64,000 nt of DNA from Akkermansia sp. (GCA_017555025.1 JAFZHC010000053.1:1-64000), one strand, 5' to 3'. Counted from the stretch's first letter, positions 9,320-16,887 are shown. The notes: a model not told the origin generated them from the sequence alone. Made by a program: numbers and translations.

Positions 9320-9342
9320 GCCCTTGGTCTGCCGGGTGCGGG
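9320..9342. repeat. 23-bp direct repeat, right copy
   Basis: Exact match to 7357-7379; similarity continues imperfectly for about 10 bp beyond (CATGG/CATGGG). It lies 47 bp after the MATE stop codon and downstream of the small broken gene at 9361-9498. Confidence 0.75.
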
Positions 9343-9360
9343 GCATGGGTCGCAAGGCAC

Positions 9361-9498
9361 TTATGGGTATATTTTTACTACGGCGTATCCTTCTTCGTTC
9401 ACAATGGCACGCTGACGTCCAAATCAGGGTAAAACATAGGCCTCAGCAGCAAGGCAGATGGCTGTGGTGGTCAGGATTCTGCGAAAAAATCGCTTCAT
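9361..9498 (-). pseudogene. small exported protein interrupted by an in-frame TGA
   Basis: ATG at 9498 is preceded by a strong Shine-Dalgarno site (AAAGGAG, 10 nt). The first 24 codons encode a signal-peptide-like segment (MKRFFRRILTTTAICLAAEA), then TGA at 9424-9426. The same frame continues for 20 plausible codons (GRQRAIVNEEGYAVVKIYP) to TAA at 9361. The simplest reading is a recent nonsense mutation in a gene of about 45 codons; programmed readthrough or a sequencing error are alternatives. It lies 25 nt after the gene at 9523-9894. Confidence 0.5.
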
Positions 9499-9522
9499 TG
9501 TTCTCAATCTCCTTTAAATCTT

Positions 9523-9894
9523 TCAATTCTCATCTTGTTCGTAAGGCCCAGACAAATTGCGATAGCCGGCGCAGAAACACCAAGTGAGTACCATTGCTGC
9601 CAGACTAATGCCAAACTGATAAATAAGCAAGAAGAGAAACCCTATAGCCTCCTGCGCATCATAGTTTCCGGCGGCTTTCCAACAAACAAAGCGAATCAAA
9701 AAATACACACTGAACAGCAACGATACGCAACCGGACGCCACGCTCACCTGGCTGCACCAGTCCTTACGCCGCGTCACTACATACGCTAGCAGCACAGGTG
9801 CAGCATACGCCAGCCCCCATGGAAAGGAGAAGATGCAGAAAATAAGCAGCCATACGCCGCAAACGCGCCTGATGGGGCGGATGTACTTATTCAT
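9523..9894 (-). CDS. small integral membrane protein, unknown
   Basis: Predicted 123-residue protein with three or four hydrophobic helices (LLIFCIFSFPWGLAYAAP, the segment around VSLLFSVYFLIRF, and FLFLLIYQFGISLAAMVL) and a polar C-terminus. I do not recognise a family. The ATG at 9894 is preferred over GTG at 9900 because a promoter -10 ends exactly 6 nt upstream, which would give a leaderless mRNA beginning at that ATG. The broken small exported gene follows 25 nt downstream and could share the transcript. Confidence 0.7.
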   Translation of the reverse strand: MNKYIRPIRRVCGVWLLIFCIFSFPWGLAYAAPVLLAYVVTRRKDWCSQVSVASGCVSLLFSVYFLIRFVCWKAAGNYDAQEAIGFLFLLIYQFGISLAAMVLTWCFCAGYRNLSGPYEQDEN

Positions 9895-9900
9895 ACTCAC

Positions 9901-9929
9901 ATTCTAACATTCCCTCACCAAATATTCAA
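9901..9929 (-). promoter_or_regulatory. leaderless-type promoter
   Basis: TTGAAT (9924-9929), 17-nt spacer, TAGAAT (9901-9906), then 6 nt to the ATG at 9894. Confidence 0.6.
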
Positions 9930-9982
9930 CGAAAAATTGCCAAATGATAGACCTTTCTCATCAATAGGCGCTTGCGGCGGGA
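9928..9982. repeat. dispersed intergenic repeat, copy C (partial)
   Basis: Shares CAACGAAAAATTGCC and, further on, AATAGGCGCT-GCGGCGGG with copy A at 16383-16490, at matching spacing. It overlaps the -35 element of the gene at 9523-9894. Confidence 0.5.
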
Positions 9983-9989
9983 CTCATTC

Positions 9990-10403
9990 TCAGAGTTCGA
10001 AAACATCCATAGGTAGCACGCCCGGCTTGGGATAGATTACAAAACCATCGGGGGTACTGCCGGAGCTGTGTCGCATGATACGAGTGATATTGCCCTTCTC
10101 ATCGGTTGTAAAGATGAAGGTGTGCCTGCCAATGCAGAAGTGACGGGGTATATCGGTGCGGAAGCTGTGGGTACTGTTACCGGAGGGGGACAGGCGTATA
10201 ATGGTGAGAGTGAGGCCATCTGCGGAAAGGGAAATAAAATCCCGGGCAACGAAATCTCCCAGCTGTTGGTCAATAGTAACAGACCCGGTAGAGGCAATCA
10301 TGCCGGAAGGAGCGGGCGAAGCCGTGAGAATGGGAGTGCTAAACAGGCTGGCTATCAGGAGGATTTTGGAGCAAATGTTCATGGTGGTGAATGTAATCTT
10401 CAT
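9990..10403 (-). CDS. exported protein, unknown
   Basis: Predicted 137-residue protein with an N-terminal signal peptide (hydrophobic core ILLIASLFSTPILTAS, likely cleavage before PAPSG) and a mature domain rich in Ser, Thr and beta-type sequence. No family recognised. The start may be the ATG at 10403 or the second Met at 10382; both keep the signal peptide. It is transcribed away from the YczE-like gene, with dispersed repeat copy B between them. Confidence 0.65.
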   Translation of the reverse strand: MKITFTTMNICSKILLIASLFSTPILTASPAPSGMIASTGSVTIDQQLGDFVARDFISLSADGLTLTIIRLSPSGNSTHSFRTDIPRHFCIGRHTFIFTTDEKGNITRIMRHSSGSTPDGFVIYPKPGVLPMDVFEL

Positions 10404-10435
10404 CTATGTTAATACATGTCACGGTGTGAAGCGCG

Positions 10436-10520
10436 ATTTTTTCTAATAAATAGACGCTCACGGCGAGCATTTTGTTGCGCCATTCCTGCATTTTTGTTGC
10501 CAATGCAGCAAAAACAGAGT
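10436..10520. repeat. dispersed intergenic repeat, copy B
   Basis: About 85 bp roughly three-quarters identical by eye to copy A (16409-16490). Blocks in common are TTCTAATAAATAG, ATTTTGTTGC and GCAAAAACAGAGT, in the same order and spacing. It lies between two divergent genes. Confidence 0.7.
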
Positions 10521-10595
10521 CAGCCTACGCTAGCTTGCAAAGAGGGGCTGCGTTTTTAGCGTTCGCTTTTTTAGTTTATTAAAGGACAATAAATC

Positions 10596-10624
10596 TTGCA
10601 TTATAACATATAATGCTGTAAAAT
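10596..10624 (+). promoter_or_regulatory. leaderless-type promoter
   Basis: TTGCAT (10596-10601), 17-nt spacer, TAAAAT (10619-10624), then 9 nt to the ATG at 10634. Confidence 0.7.
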
Positions 10625-10633
10625 GCCGCCGCC

Positions 10634-11359
10634 ATGAAACAACGTCGGCGTTCTCCTTTCGAAATCTTAGTACGGCTTATTGTGCTATTGCTTGGCCTCT
10701 TCATATTGGCACAGGGAATAGCGTTCACCGTGTTAGCCAATTTGGGGACAGATGCCATTACCAGCCCTGCTCTGGTGGCGCATCTGGTGCTTGGAGATAC
10801 TGAGGCCGGAGCCGGTTTTGCTTTCTGCACGTTGGGTCGCATGCTTATCTGTGTACATGTATTACTGGTACTGATGCAGATATTGGTGCTTCGCCGCAAG
10901 TACAGACCGATTCAGTTGTTACAGGTGGTAATGGGCGTACTTCTTGGCCTCTTGCTCGACGTTTGCCTGAATTACACCTCTCTGCTTCCTTTACCGAACT
11001 ATGGTGCATCCATTGCGTATACGCTCCTAGGGTGTACCATTTGCGCTTTTGGTATTTTTACTTATGTCAAAGCGGATATGGTACCGCTTTCTGCAGAGGG
11101 GTTAAGCCTCGCGTTGAGTAGTGTATACCAATGGCGTTTCAGCCGCGTGAAGGTGGCGGTGGACTGTTCCTTGCTATTCATAGCGGTGGTTGCCTCTCTG
11201 ATTTTGCAGGGAGAGATCGCCGGGGTTCGCGAGGGTTCCATCATTTGCGCGGTTTGTACCGGATATATTATTGGTTGGTTTTTTAAAGTTTGCCCGATTT
11301 GGGACAGACTGTTTGCTGCCGTTGGAGGGTGCTCAGACTCCGCATCTAATCTGGCTTAG
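10634..11359 (+). CDS. YczE/YitT-like integral membrane protein
   Basis: Predicted 241-residue protein with five or six membrane helices. The start (RLIVLLLGLFILAQGIAFTVLANLG) and the motif GTDAITSP resemble the YczE/YyaS/YitT group of membrane proteins, whose biochemical role is not settled. The cytoplasmic N-terminus is basic (MKQRRRSP). It is a single gene with a promoter whose -10 lies 9 nt before the ATG. It is followed, after an 87-bp gap, by the phosphoribosyltransferase gene. Confidence 0.75.
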   Translation: MKQRRRSPFEILVRLIVLLLGLFILAQGIAFTVLANLGTDAITSPALVAHLVLGDTEAGAGFAFCTLGRMLICVHVLLVLMQILVLRRKYRPIQLLQVVMGVLLGLLLDVCLNYTSLLPLPNYGASIAYTLLGCTICAFGIFTYVKADMVPLSAEGLSLALSSVYQWRFSRVKVAVDCSLLFIAVVASLILQGEIAGVREGSIICAVCTGYIIGWFFKVCPIWDRLFAAVGGCSDSASNLA

Positions 11360-11446
11360 GCGGATAAAAGCTCCTACCTATAAACCTGAATGTTCGCCAT
11401 GGCGTTCGAAACATCCGCAAAATAACTTCTTCATCTTTACAAAATA

Positions 11447-11956
11447 ATGAACATCAAATTACTTTATACTGCTGAACAGATTCAGAAAGCCGTTCAGAAT
11501 GTGGCTCAAGAGATTGAAAACTTCTATGGTAACGAGGAGCCTGTAGTGGCTCTTTGTCTGCTCAATGGTGCCATTTGGTACGCGGCTGACCTCTTGCGCT
11601 GCCTTCCTCCCAATTTCGAGCTGCAAACCATACGTATTTCCAGTTACGAAGGAACGGATAGCACCGGAAAGCTCAAGTGGCATAGTGCACTCCCGAACTG
11701 CGCGGGTAAACAGGTGCTGGTGATTGACGATGTTCTCGATACCGGCCTAACCATGAAAGAGGTGTGCAATGCTCTATTGGAGAACGGTGCTTCAAAGGTG
11801 GCCTCTACAGTGGCCATCAATAAAATAGGTCGCCGAAGTGTGCAATGCGAGGCAGATTTTTGCGCCTTGCAGTGTGAGGATTGTTTCCTCGTAGGGTATG
11901 GGTTGGATTTTAATGGCAAGTACCGTAATCTTCCCTATATCGGCTACGTCGAATAA
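11447..11956 (+). CDS. hpt: hypoxanthine phosphoribosyltransferase
   Basis: Purine salvage enzyme converting hypoxanthine or guanine plus PRPP to IMP or GMP. The 169-residue length fits the family. The PRPP-binding loop is VLVIDDVLDTGLT, about residues 90-102, with the two acidic residues required. The flexible-loop region (ISSYEGTDSTG) and the C-terminal VGYGLDFNGKYRNLPYIG, which positions the purine, are both present. It stands alone and is followed by a good terminator. The short leader holds no Shine-Dalgarno sequence. Confidence 0.92.
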   Translation: MNIKLLYTAEQIQKAVQNVAQEIENFYGNEEPVVALCLLNGAIWYAADLLRCLPPNFELQTIRISSYEGTDSTGKLKWHSALPNCAGKQVLVIDDVLDTGLTMKEVCNALLENGASKVASTVAINKIGRRSVQCEADFCALQCEDCFLVGYGLDFNGKYRNLPYIGYVE

Positions 11957-11983
11957 GATAGAGAAACAGCTCGTTTTGCTGAT

Positions 11984-12022
11984 GGGGCGGCAGGAGAAGA
12001 ATCTCTTTGCCGCTCCGTTTTT
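11984..12022 (+). terminator. rho-independent terminator after hpt
   Basis: Stem GGGGCGGCA with TGCCGCTCC (one G-T pair), extended by AGAGA/TCTCT inside, followed by GTTTTTAT. Confidence 0.75.
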
Positions 12023-12345
12023 ATATCAGCATGTCGGCAGCTTACGCTGAAATCAAGCATACCTCCCTACCCCACCATCGGAGGCGGAAAAAACGCGCGA
12101 AAGAATGCAACTAATCAGCCTCTTATGAAACATTGTACACGCCCTTAAATGTTAAAAACAGCAAAGGCGCAAAGTTTGCAGTAATAGCCTGGGTAACAAA
12201 GCCCAAGTAGCAGGCAAGCAAGGTTTTGTTATAATTCTTTTCTTGCAGAGTCATTCTATCATTTATGTGTTCACGCCGAGGGCGGTCGCAAGTATAGCAC
12301 ATATAGCTCTTATTACAAGTTTTTTGACAATAAGTTGCTGAAGGA
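12023..12345. other. AT-rich intergenic region
   Basis: No gene is visible on either strand. It includes a small hairpin (TGGGTAACAAAGCCCA) and, near 12250-12285, a weak resemblance to the dispersed repeat (TTCTATCATTTATGTGTTCACGCCGAG). A minus-strand frame overlapping this region runs through the next gene and is a shadow. Confidence 0.4.
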
Positions 12346-12346
12346 G

Positions 12347-12374
12347 TTGCTTTTCTACCTTATCATGGTAAAAT
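12347..12374 (+). promoter_or_regulatory. leaderless-type promoter
   Basis: TTGCTT (12347-12352), 16-nt spacer, TAAAAT (12369-12374), then 9 nt to the ATG at 12384. Confidence 0.65.
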
Positions 12375-12383
12375 GAAAGTGAC

Positions 12384-13031
12384 ATGTTTCGATATTTTCT
12401 TCTCTCATTAGTAACACTTTTTAGCATGAGCAGCTGTATTACATTCAATACAGGGGCGAAGCTGGATAACATAGGCAAAGCGGTGCCGACGCTTGATTTA
12501 AGCCATAACGGACGGTACTTCAAGCTTAATGGGGTGGCGTATAAGGAGATTATGGTGGAATACAGGCAACTGAATCCCAAATGGGTGGGGGTATGCAGAC
12601 TGCCCCACAATATTGATACCTGCAACGATGACACGCCGCCTGCGGAGAGTCTGGGAGCCCCCAAAGCAGAGCTATATCTGGTGCGCTTGGATATTCACCG
12701 TAACGATGCGCCCGCTTTTATCAAGGCAATTGATTTTGATTATGCAGCGGCCAAACGTGTTGAGAAAAAAGATTTACCCGTATACTATATCGATAACCAC
12801 TATTATTTTAAGCAGGTGGATTTTGAAACGCTCACCAAATCCATGTATGAAAACGGCCCTCTGGTACTGAAAGATTTACCGACCATCCGCACCGTGGGCA
12901 ATCAAATCCGCAGGCCGGTGGCAATCATGCTCAGTTATGGTGTGGATTTACCGCTTACAATGGTCAGCTACGCCATAAGCCCCGTTTTGTATATCATCCT
13001 GCTGCCCTTTGACGGTGCCGGTATTTTTTGA
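12384..13031 (+). CDS. lipoprotein, paralogue of the product of 14143-14841
   Basis: Predicted 215-residue lipoprotein: signal MFRYFLLSLVTLFSMSSC with lipobox ending at C18. After the Cys it shares a pattern with the lipoprotein at 14143-14841: SCxT..TG..LD.IGK near the N-terminus and, near residue 170, RTVGNQIRRPVA followed by VDLPL and a hydrophobic tail. The conserved C-terminal hydrophobic stretch (VSYAISPVLYIILLPF) may insert into a membrane. No known domain recognised. It has its own promoter and stands alone. Confidence 0.72.
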   Translation: MFRYFLLSLVTLFSMSSCITFNTGAKLDNIGKAVPTLDLSHNGRYFKLNGVAYKEIMVEYRQLNPKWVGVCRLPHNIDTCNDDTPPAESLGAPKAELYLVRLDIHRNDAPAFIKAIDFDYAAAKRVEKKDLPVYYIDNHYYFKQVDFETLTKSMYENGPLVLKDLPTIRTVGNQIRRPVAIMLSYGVDLPLTMVSYAISPVLYIILLPFDGAGIF

Positions 13032-13099
13032 TTTCAGGGGCGCCTTAATTGCTTGATAAAAAAAACACTTAGTGACCATTACGCATCTGCATCATTTTC

Positions 13100-13124
13100 C
13101 TTGTATGTAGGCAGAACATACAAG
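13100..13124. repeat. perfect 9-bp hairpin
   Basis: CTTGTATGT and ACATACAAG around a 7-nt loop, between the convergent genes ending at 13031 and 13155. No T-run follows on either strand, so it is not a standard terminator. Confidence 0.4.
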
Positions 13125-13154
13125 CGCCGTGTTTGCACACCTGCGCAATACCTT

Positions 13155-13478
13155 TTACCCGATTGAGACGCAGCAGGTGTGGACCTGCAATTGCTCCGCA
13201 AGGGCTGACAACGCGCGGGCTCCCCCTGTAATCACGATGCCGTCAGTTACGCAGAGAGGCTCATCGGCATTCGGATGGCACTCGATTTTCACAAAATCAC
13301 GCGGCTGCCACTCCGAGGGGATTGGCAGCTCTGTCTCCCTGTCCTTATCCGGAAAGAGCAACTCATGGTCGAGCTTCTGCATCGACCATTTGAGGCTGTT
13401 CAACAACTCATCGCGCCCCTCCTCATCAAAATGCATGCGAAGAGCTCCCGTTTGTACATTAAATAAAACGGACAACAT
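13155..13478 (-). CDS. small cytosolic protein, possibly Imm32-like
   Basis: Predicted 107-residue soluble protein. The middle part (DEEGRDELLNSLKWSMQKLDHELLFPD) recalls the Imm32-type immunity protein fold, in which a short beta-helix unit is followed by a conserved H-(D/E)-H-L-F-like turn, but the match is by eye and weak. No toxin gene is adjacent. Reading frame and composition look coding. The start at 13478 is the only good Met. Confidence 0.5.
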   Translation of the reverse strand: MLSVLFNVQTGALRMHFDEEGRDELLNSLKWSMQKLDHELLFPDKDRETELPIPSEWQPRDFVKIECHPNADEPLCVTDGIVITGGARALSALAEQLQVHTCCVSIG

Positions 13479-13542
13479 GAATCTTATAGAGCAAGCTAGT
13501 TTTTAGCCCCGCTATGCCGTCGTGAATCGTATATTCTTACTA

Positions 13543-14127
13543 TCAGTAACCGCCTTTTTCTACAGGAGGCAATGCCCTAAAACGCTTCAGCTCATCCGGT
13601 GACAGCATATAATCCGGTTTGAATGAGCGATCTGCCGTATTGCGATACGCTTCCGCCTCCTCCGTGGAAGCTATGCCACCTGTCAGGCTCAACGTTCCCA
13701 GCACCTTGCCGTCAGCATCGAGGAGCTCTAAATCTGAAAAATACAAATAAAAGGGCATAGGAGAAGGTAAATGTACGCCTTTTCGCTGCTCATTCTTCCA
13801 TGCCTCTCGCTCAACGGGCGGCAGTTCCTGCAGACTCTCCATCAGCAATTTTAGCTCAGAGAGTTCCTCCGGTGAAAATGAAATATACTCGTCAGCCTTG
13901 TCGGAGGCATACATCTTCTTCACCCGTGCGGCAGTCGCCCGCCTCGCAGCCGACTTCAACGCCGTCAGCGACTTACTTTCCGGCACATGCGCGGCATAGT
14001 ATGTATCATACTCAGCATCCAGACGGCGCTCTTCCTGCAACTGCTCCCAATACGTGCATTGGCACAATAAAAGCAGTGCCGCTGTGCTTATAAAAGCCTT
14101 GATAAAAGAATGATTTGTTGTCTTCAT
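13543..14127 (-). CDS. lipoprotein, unknown
   Basis: Predicted 194-residue lipoprotein with signal MKTTNHSFIKAFISTAALLLLCQC (lipobox LCQC). The mature part is charged and helical up to about residue 115 (many E, R and K) and then carries a beta-type segment (FYLYFSDLELLDADGKVLGTL). A short motif recurs: SPEELSELKLLMESLQELPPVE near 84-105 and SPDELKRFRALPPVE near the end, so the two ends are related. No known family. It precedes no obvious partner but lies beside two other lipoprotein genes on the same strand. Confidence 0.68.
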   Translation of the reverse strand: MKTTNHSFIKAFISTAALLLLCQCTYWEQLQEERRLDAEYDTYYAAHVPESKSLTALKSAARRATAARVKKMYASDKADEYISFSPEELSELKLLMESLQELPPVEREAWKNEQRKGVHLPSPMPFYLYFSDLELLDADGKVLGTLSLTGGIASTEEAEAYRNTADRSFKPDYMLSPDELKRFRALPPVEKGGY

Positions 14128-14142
14128 AAATAAATAGATATA

Positions 14143-14841
14143 TTATTCACCGGCGAAATACAGTAATCTTGCAAGCCAGCCGATTGGAGATACAGCCATA
14201 CCGAGGGGAATATCGACCACATCCAGCACCCAAACAAGCGGTCTTCTGAGTTGGTTCCCCCATGTTCGGCGGTCGGGTATCTTGCATATCATGTGGTGAG
14301 TATCGACATATAAATTTTTGATATTAATTTTTTTGGCACCATCGAGGTTGAGCTCTGCTGCCGGGACAAAGGCAAACGATTCTTTTTTAACGGGAGGAGT
14401 ATCAAATTTTCCCCATGGTTGACATGCAAGTCGAAATTGCTCCTCGGTCAATACAGCGTAGAAAGTTTCGGGCTTTGTCTGGTGCTTATGGGTGATATGC
14501 TGTAAATCTATTCGTCTACCCGGATAGGTAAACTCTTCTCCTAGCCCCACAAAGACGCCCATATTATAAATTAAGTAATCATCGTTACGAATATCAGCGG
14601 GAATAAAGGCTACGGGCAGTTTGACATAGTAGGTCGCCCCAAGCTTATAGACAGAAATGGGAGCTTCCTCCAGCTCCATGTAGAAATCTCTTTTTTCTTT
14701 GACGAGCAACAGATGACTAGCTGACTGCTTCCCTATCGCATCCAAGGCGCTGCCGGTATCAATGACTGTTGTACACGAGCCCATTCCCAGTGCTGCAAGG
14801 CTCAGGGCAATGGCGGGCAGGATGCTGCGTATGGCGGGCAT
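14143..14841 (-). CDS. lipoprotein, paralogue of the product of 12384-13031
   Basis: Predicted 232-residue lipoprotein from the ATG at 14841, whose signal (ILPAIALSLAALGMGSC) nearly matches that of the neighbour at 14901-15392. Longer starts at 14901 (ATG) or 14904 (GTG) would overlap the upstream stop codon and also remain possible. The mature part shares SCTT..TGSALDAIGK and, near the end, RTWGNQLRRPL then VDIPLG with the lipoprotein at 12384. No known domain. The pair suggests an expanded lineage-specific lipoprotein family. Confidence 0.68.
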   Translation of the reverse strand: MPAIRSILPAIALSLAALGMGSCTTVIDTGSALDAIGKQSASHLLLVKEKRDFYMELEEAPISVYKLGATYYVKLPVAFIPADIRNDDYLIYNMGVFVGLGEEFTYPGRRIDLQHITHKHQTKPETFYAVLTEEQFRLACQPWGKFDTPPVKKESFAFVPAAELNLDGAKKINIKNLYVDTHHMICKIPDRRTWGNQLRRPLVWVLDVVDIPLGMAVSPIGWLARLLYFAGE

Positions 14842-14900
14842 GAGAAGTTGCTGAAAAATATGTTGAATAATGTAACGGAAACGATGATGACGAATAGGCA

Positions 14901-15392
14901 TCACTCGCCCGGTTTGTATTTGCCAGCAGGCGCCCCCATATTAACCAGAAAAGTAATCAGGTTATGAAGTTCCAATTTTGAGGCCATCCAGACGGCATGC
15001 TCCAAAGTTTGAGCAGACGGGGTATCTTGTTTAAAAATCTGATCGAGGTCATCACATAAATTCGGCAAGATAATTATACCCAAAATACTGTGACAGTCGC
15101 CTAAATCACACTTGTTGTTTGTCAAGACTCTCATGACGTACCGTGTTTCAGCGGAAGAATTTTGCAGATACCGGGAAATATCCTCCTCGTATGGCTCATT
15201 AGGAATTAATCCGCCGGATAAAGTCTTGTCTAATGCCTTTTGCGCCGGAGGTGGCAGCTTGACGGCAGGAACCGCAGGAAGCGGAGGTGCCGTATCAGCT
15301 GCATCGAGGTCGGACGTTTGTATGCACGAACTAAGCCCCAGCGCCGCAAGGCACAGGGCAAAGGGGGGCAGGATTCCGGGTATGGTGCGCAT
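14901..15392 (-). CDS. lipoprotein with an ankyrin-like end
   Basis: Predicted 163-residue lipoprotein, signal MRTIPGILPPFALCLAALGLSSC with lipobox LSSC. A proline-rich linker follows (PPLPAVPAVKLPPPAQ). The last 40 residues (LEHAVWMASKLELHNLITFLVNMG) look like a single degenerate ankyrin repeat. Its stop overlaps the possible longer start of the next lipoprotein gene, so the two are probably cotranscribed. Function unknown. Confidence 0.65.
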   Translation of the reverse strand: MRTIPGILPPFALCLAALGLSSCIQTSDLDAADTAPPLPAVPAVKLPPPAQKALDKTLSGGLIPNEPYEEDISRYLQNSSAETRYVMRVLTNNKCDLGDCHSILGIIILPNLCDDLDQIFKQDTPSAQTLEHAVWMASKLELHNLITFLVNMGAPAGKYKPGE

Positions 15393-15429
15393 GGTGGGTG
15401 AATGAGATTGACAGTTCGAGCAATTGGTG

Positions 15430-16335
15430 TCAGTCAGAGTCCCTGCTTACATTCGACGGTGCGGAAAGTCCTTCTGCACGGGCTACTTCGTCCTGAATGA
15501 TGGAAGGTACCGCTTTCAAAACGCAAAATGTTCGCTCGGTTGTAATTTGCAACAGTCTCAACTCACACATCATTTTGGAGAAAGAGTAGCTTGGGTGAGC
15601 TTCTGCGGCCTGACTCATTTGTTCATATACGCGGGAAATGGCTTTGATATATTCCTCCCATCTCTGCAAAACTTCTTCCGCCGGGGGCAGAAACAGTCCC
15701 GATTGCTGCAATTCCAGTTCTGCCAGAGCAACATCCCAAAGGGTAGCCACCCCCTGCCGATAACGCTTTTGCTGCAATTCCACAAGCTCAGTCCTATAGG
15801 CACGTACCTTACGTAAATCCTGCTCGATGCCAGAGCTCCAAAGGATTTCCGCCTTGAGCCATCTTTCGCGGTTTTCCCCGGCCATAGCTACTTGGCTGAG
15901 GGTCTGTCGCAGCTCCTTCAATTGCTCCGGAGAAATGAGACTTTCCGGTGCCGGACGAGAGAGGGTACAGCATATAGAAGCACAGGATTCGGTGTAACTA
16001 TACAGTTGCATCCCTGTTTCATACATATCCCAAAGCGTACCAAGCCCCTTCTTGTAGCGAGTTTCGGCAAGGCGGTACGCCTTTTCGTGCAAGGCGAGTA
16101 TGAAAGGCATATTGCTCATCCATGACTCGAAGTCAAGAGGGGCAGCCTGCACAGCATCTTTCGATACCAGATACTCGCATTGCAGACGAAGCTCTTGCAA
16201 GGCATCCTCATTCCCACAAGCCTTGCACTGTTGCCGGTAATCCTCCAGATGCTTTGCGGCTACATCCAAAGCCGGGCTTTCCCCACATACGGCGAGCCCT
16301 AAACACAATAAGATTAAAAAGAACGTTCTCTTCAT
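15430..16335 (-). CDS. exported helical protein with two TolC-like helix repeats
   Basis: Predicted 301-residue protein with a signal peptide (KRTFFLILLCLGLAVCG). It is strongly helical and contains two similar segments about 98 residues apart: RYKKGLGTLWDMYETGMQLY and RYRQGVATLWDVALAELELQ. The RYxxGxxTLWD pattern is the signature of the coiled-coil helices of TolC-family outer-membrane efflux proteins, but the length is about two-thirds of TolC and I see no beta-barrel segments. It could be a periplasmic relative or a truncated TolC-type protein. No efflux pump genes are adjacent. The start Met is one of two adjacent ATGs (16335 or 16338). Confidence 0.6.
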   Translation of the reverse strand: MKRTFFLILLCLGLAVCGESPALDVAAKHLEDYRQQCKACGNEDALQELRLQCEYLVSKDAVQAAPLDFESWMSNMPFILALHEKAYRLAETRYKKGLGTLWDMYETGMQLYSYTESCASICCTLSRPAPESLISPEQLKELRQTLSQVAMAGENRERWLKAEILWSSGIEQDLRKVRAYRTELVELQQKRYRQGVATLWDVALAELELQQSGLFLPPAEEVLQRWEEYIKAISRVYEQMSQAAEAHPSYSFSKMMCELRLLQITTERTFCVLKAVPSIIQDEVARAEGLSAPSNVSRDSD

Positions 16336-16382
16336 CACCTATTTCCTTTACTCATTAATAATACTTCCCGGCAGCGAATCTG

Positions 16383-16490
16383 CAACGAAAATTTGCCCAA
16401 TAAGCGGATTTTCTAATAAATAGGCGCTCGTGACGGGTATTTTGTTGCACGTTTTCAGCTTTTTTATTGCAGATGCCGCAAAAACAGAGT
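16383..16490. repeat. dispersed intergenic repeat, copy A
   Basis: About 108 bp. The left half matches copy C (9928-9982) and the right half matches copy B (10436-10520), so this is the most complete copy. Like copy B it lies between divergent genes. Confidence 0.7.
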
Positions 16491-16511
16491 TCCGGCACCG
16501 GGGAAATTTCC

Positions 16512-16539
16512 TTTACAATGCGTTTTTCCCATCTATAAT
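16512..16539 (+). promoter_or_regulatory. predicted promoter with a normal leader
   Basis: TTTACA (16512-16517), 16-nt spacer, TATAAT (16534-16539). The start codon at 16570 is 30 nt downstream, in contrast to the leaderless type seen elsewhere. Confidence 0.5.
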
Positions 16540-16569
16540 CATTACTGTCAATCAGCTAAAGAATTCACC

Positions 16570-16887
16570 ATGGCTACAAAACACGAGAACAAGCATCAGA
16601 AGTGGAAGGCTACACTCTTTTTATTGTGCGGGGTGCTCTGGATATTCGTCTCGGAACTAGCCTTCGGTTCGCCATACGTTTCGCGTTCTCATGGTGAGGC
16701 GTTTCAGCATGAAATTGTTTTGATAAATATATCTCTGCTGCTTAACCTCGTAGCCTTCTGGAGCAGCCTGTTTGTGTTGATGTGTGTGTGGCTTTGTTCG
16801 GCCGGAGTATCGCGTATTGTTCTGCCGGTTTGGTGGACGCTTGTCCTTCTGGCACAATCGGGCTGGGTGTACCTTAGCCTGAGATGA
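16570..16887 (+). CDS. small membrane protein, unknown
   Basis: Predicted 105-residue protein with three hydrophobic helices: TLFLLCGVLWIFVSELAFG, the segment around LLLNLVAFWSSLFVLMCVWL, and LPVWWTLVLLAQSGWVYLSL. A basic N-terminus (KHENKHQKWK) suggests a cytoplasmic start. No family recognised. The stop is directly followed by the remnant ORF at 16883-17053. Confidence 0.62.
   Translation: MATKHENKHQKWKATLFLLCGVLWIFVSELAFGSPYVSRSHGEAFQHEIVLINISLLLNLVAFWSSLFVLMCVWLCSAGVSRIVLPVWWTLVLLAQSGWVYLSLR

Noticed and set aside
12180..12230. Hairpin with GGGTAACAAAGCCC resembling an integron attC core.
   Set aside because: No conserved attC ends, no integrase and no cassette array; a chance stem.
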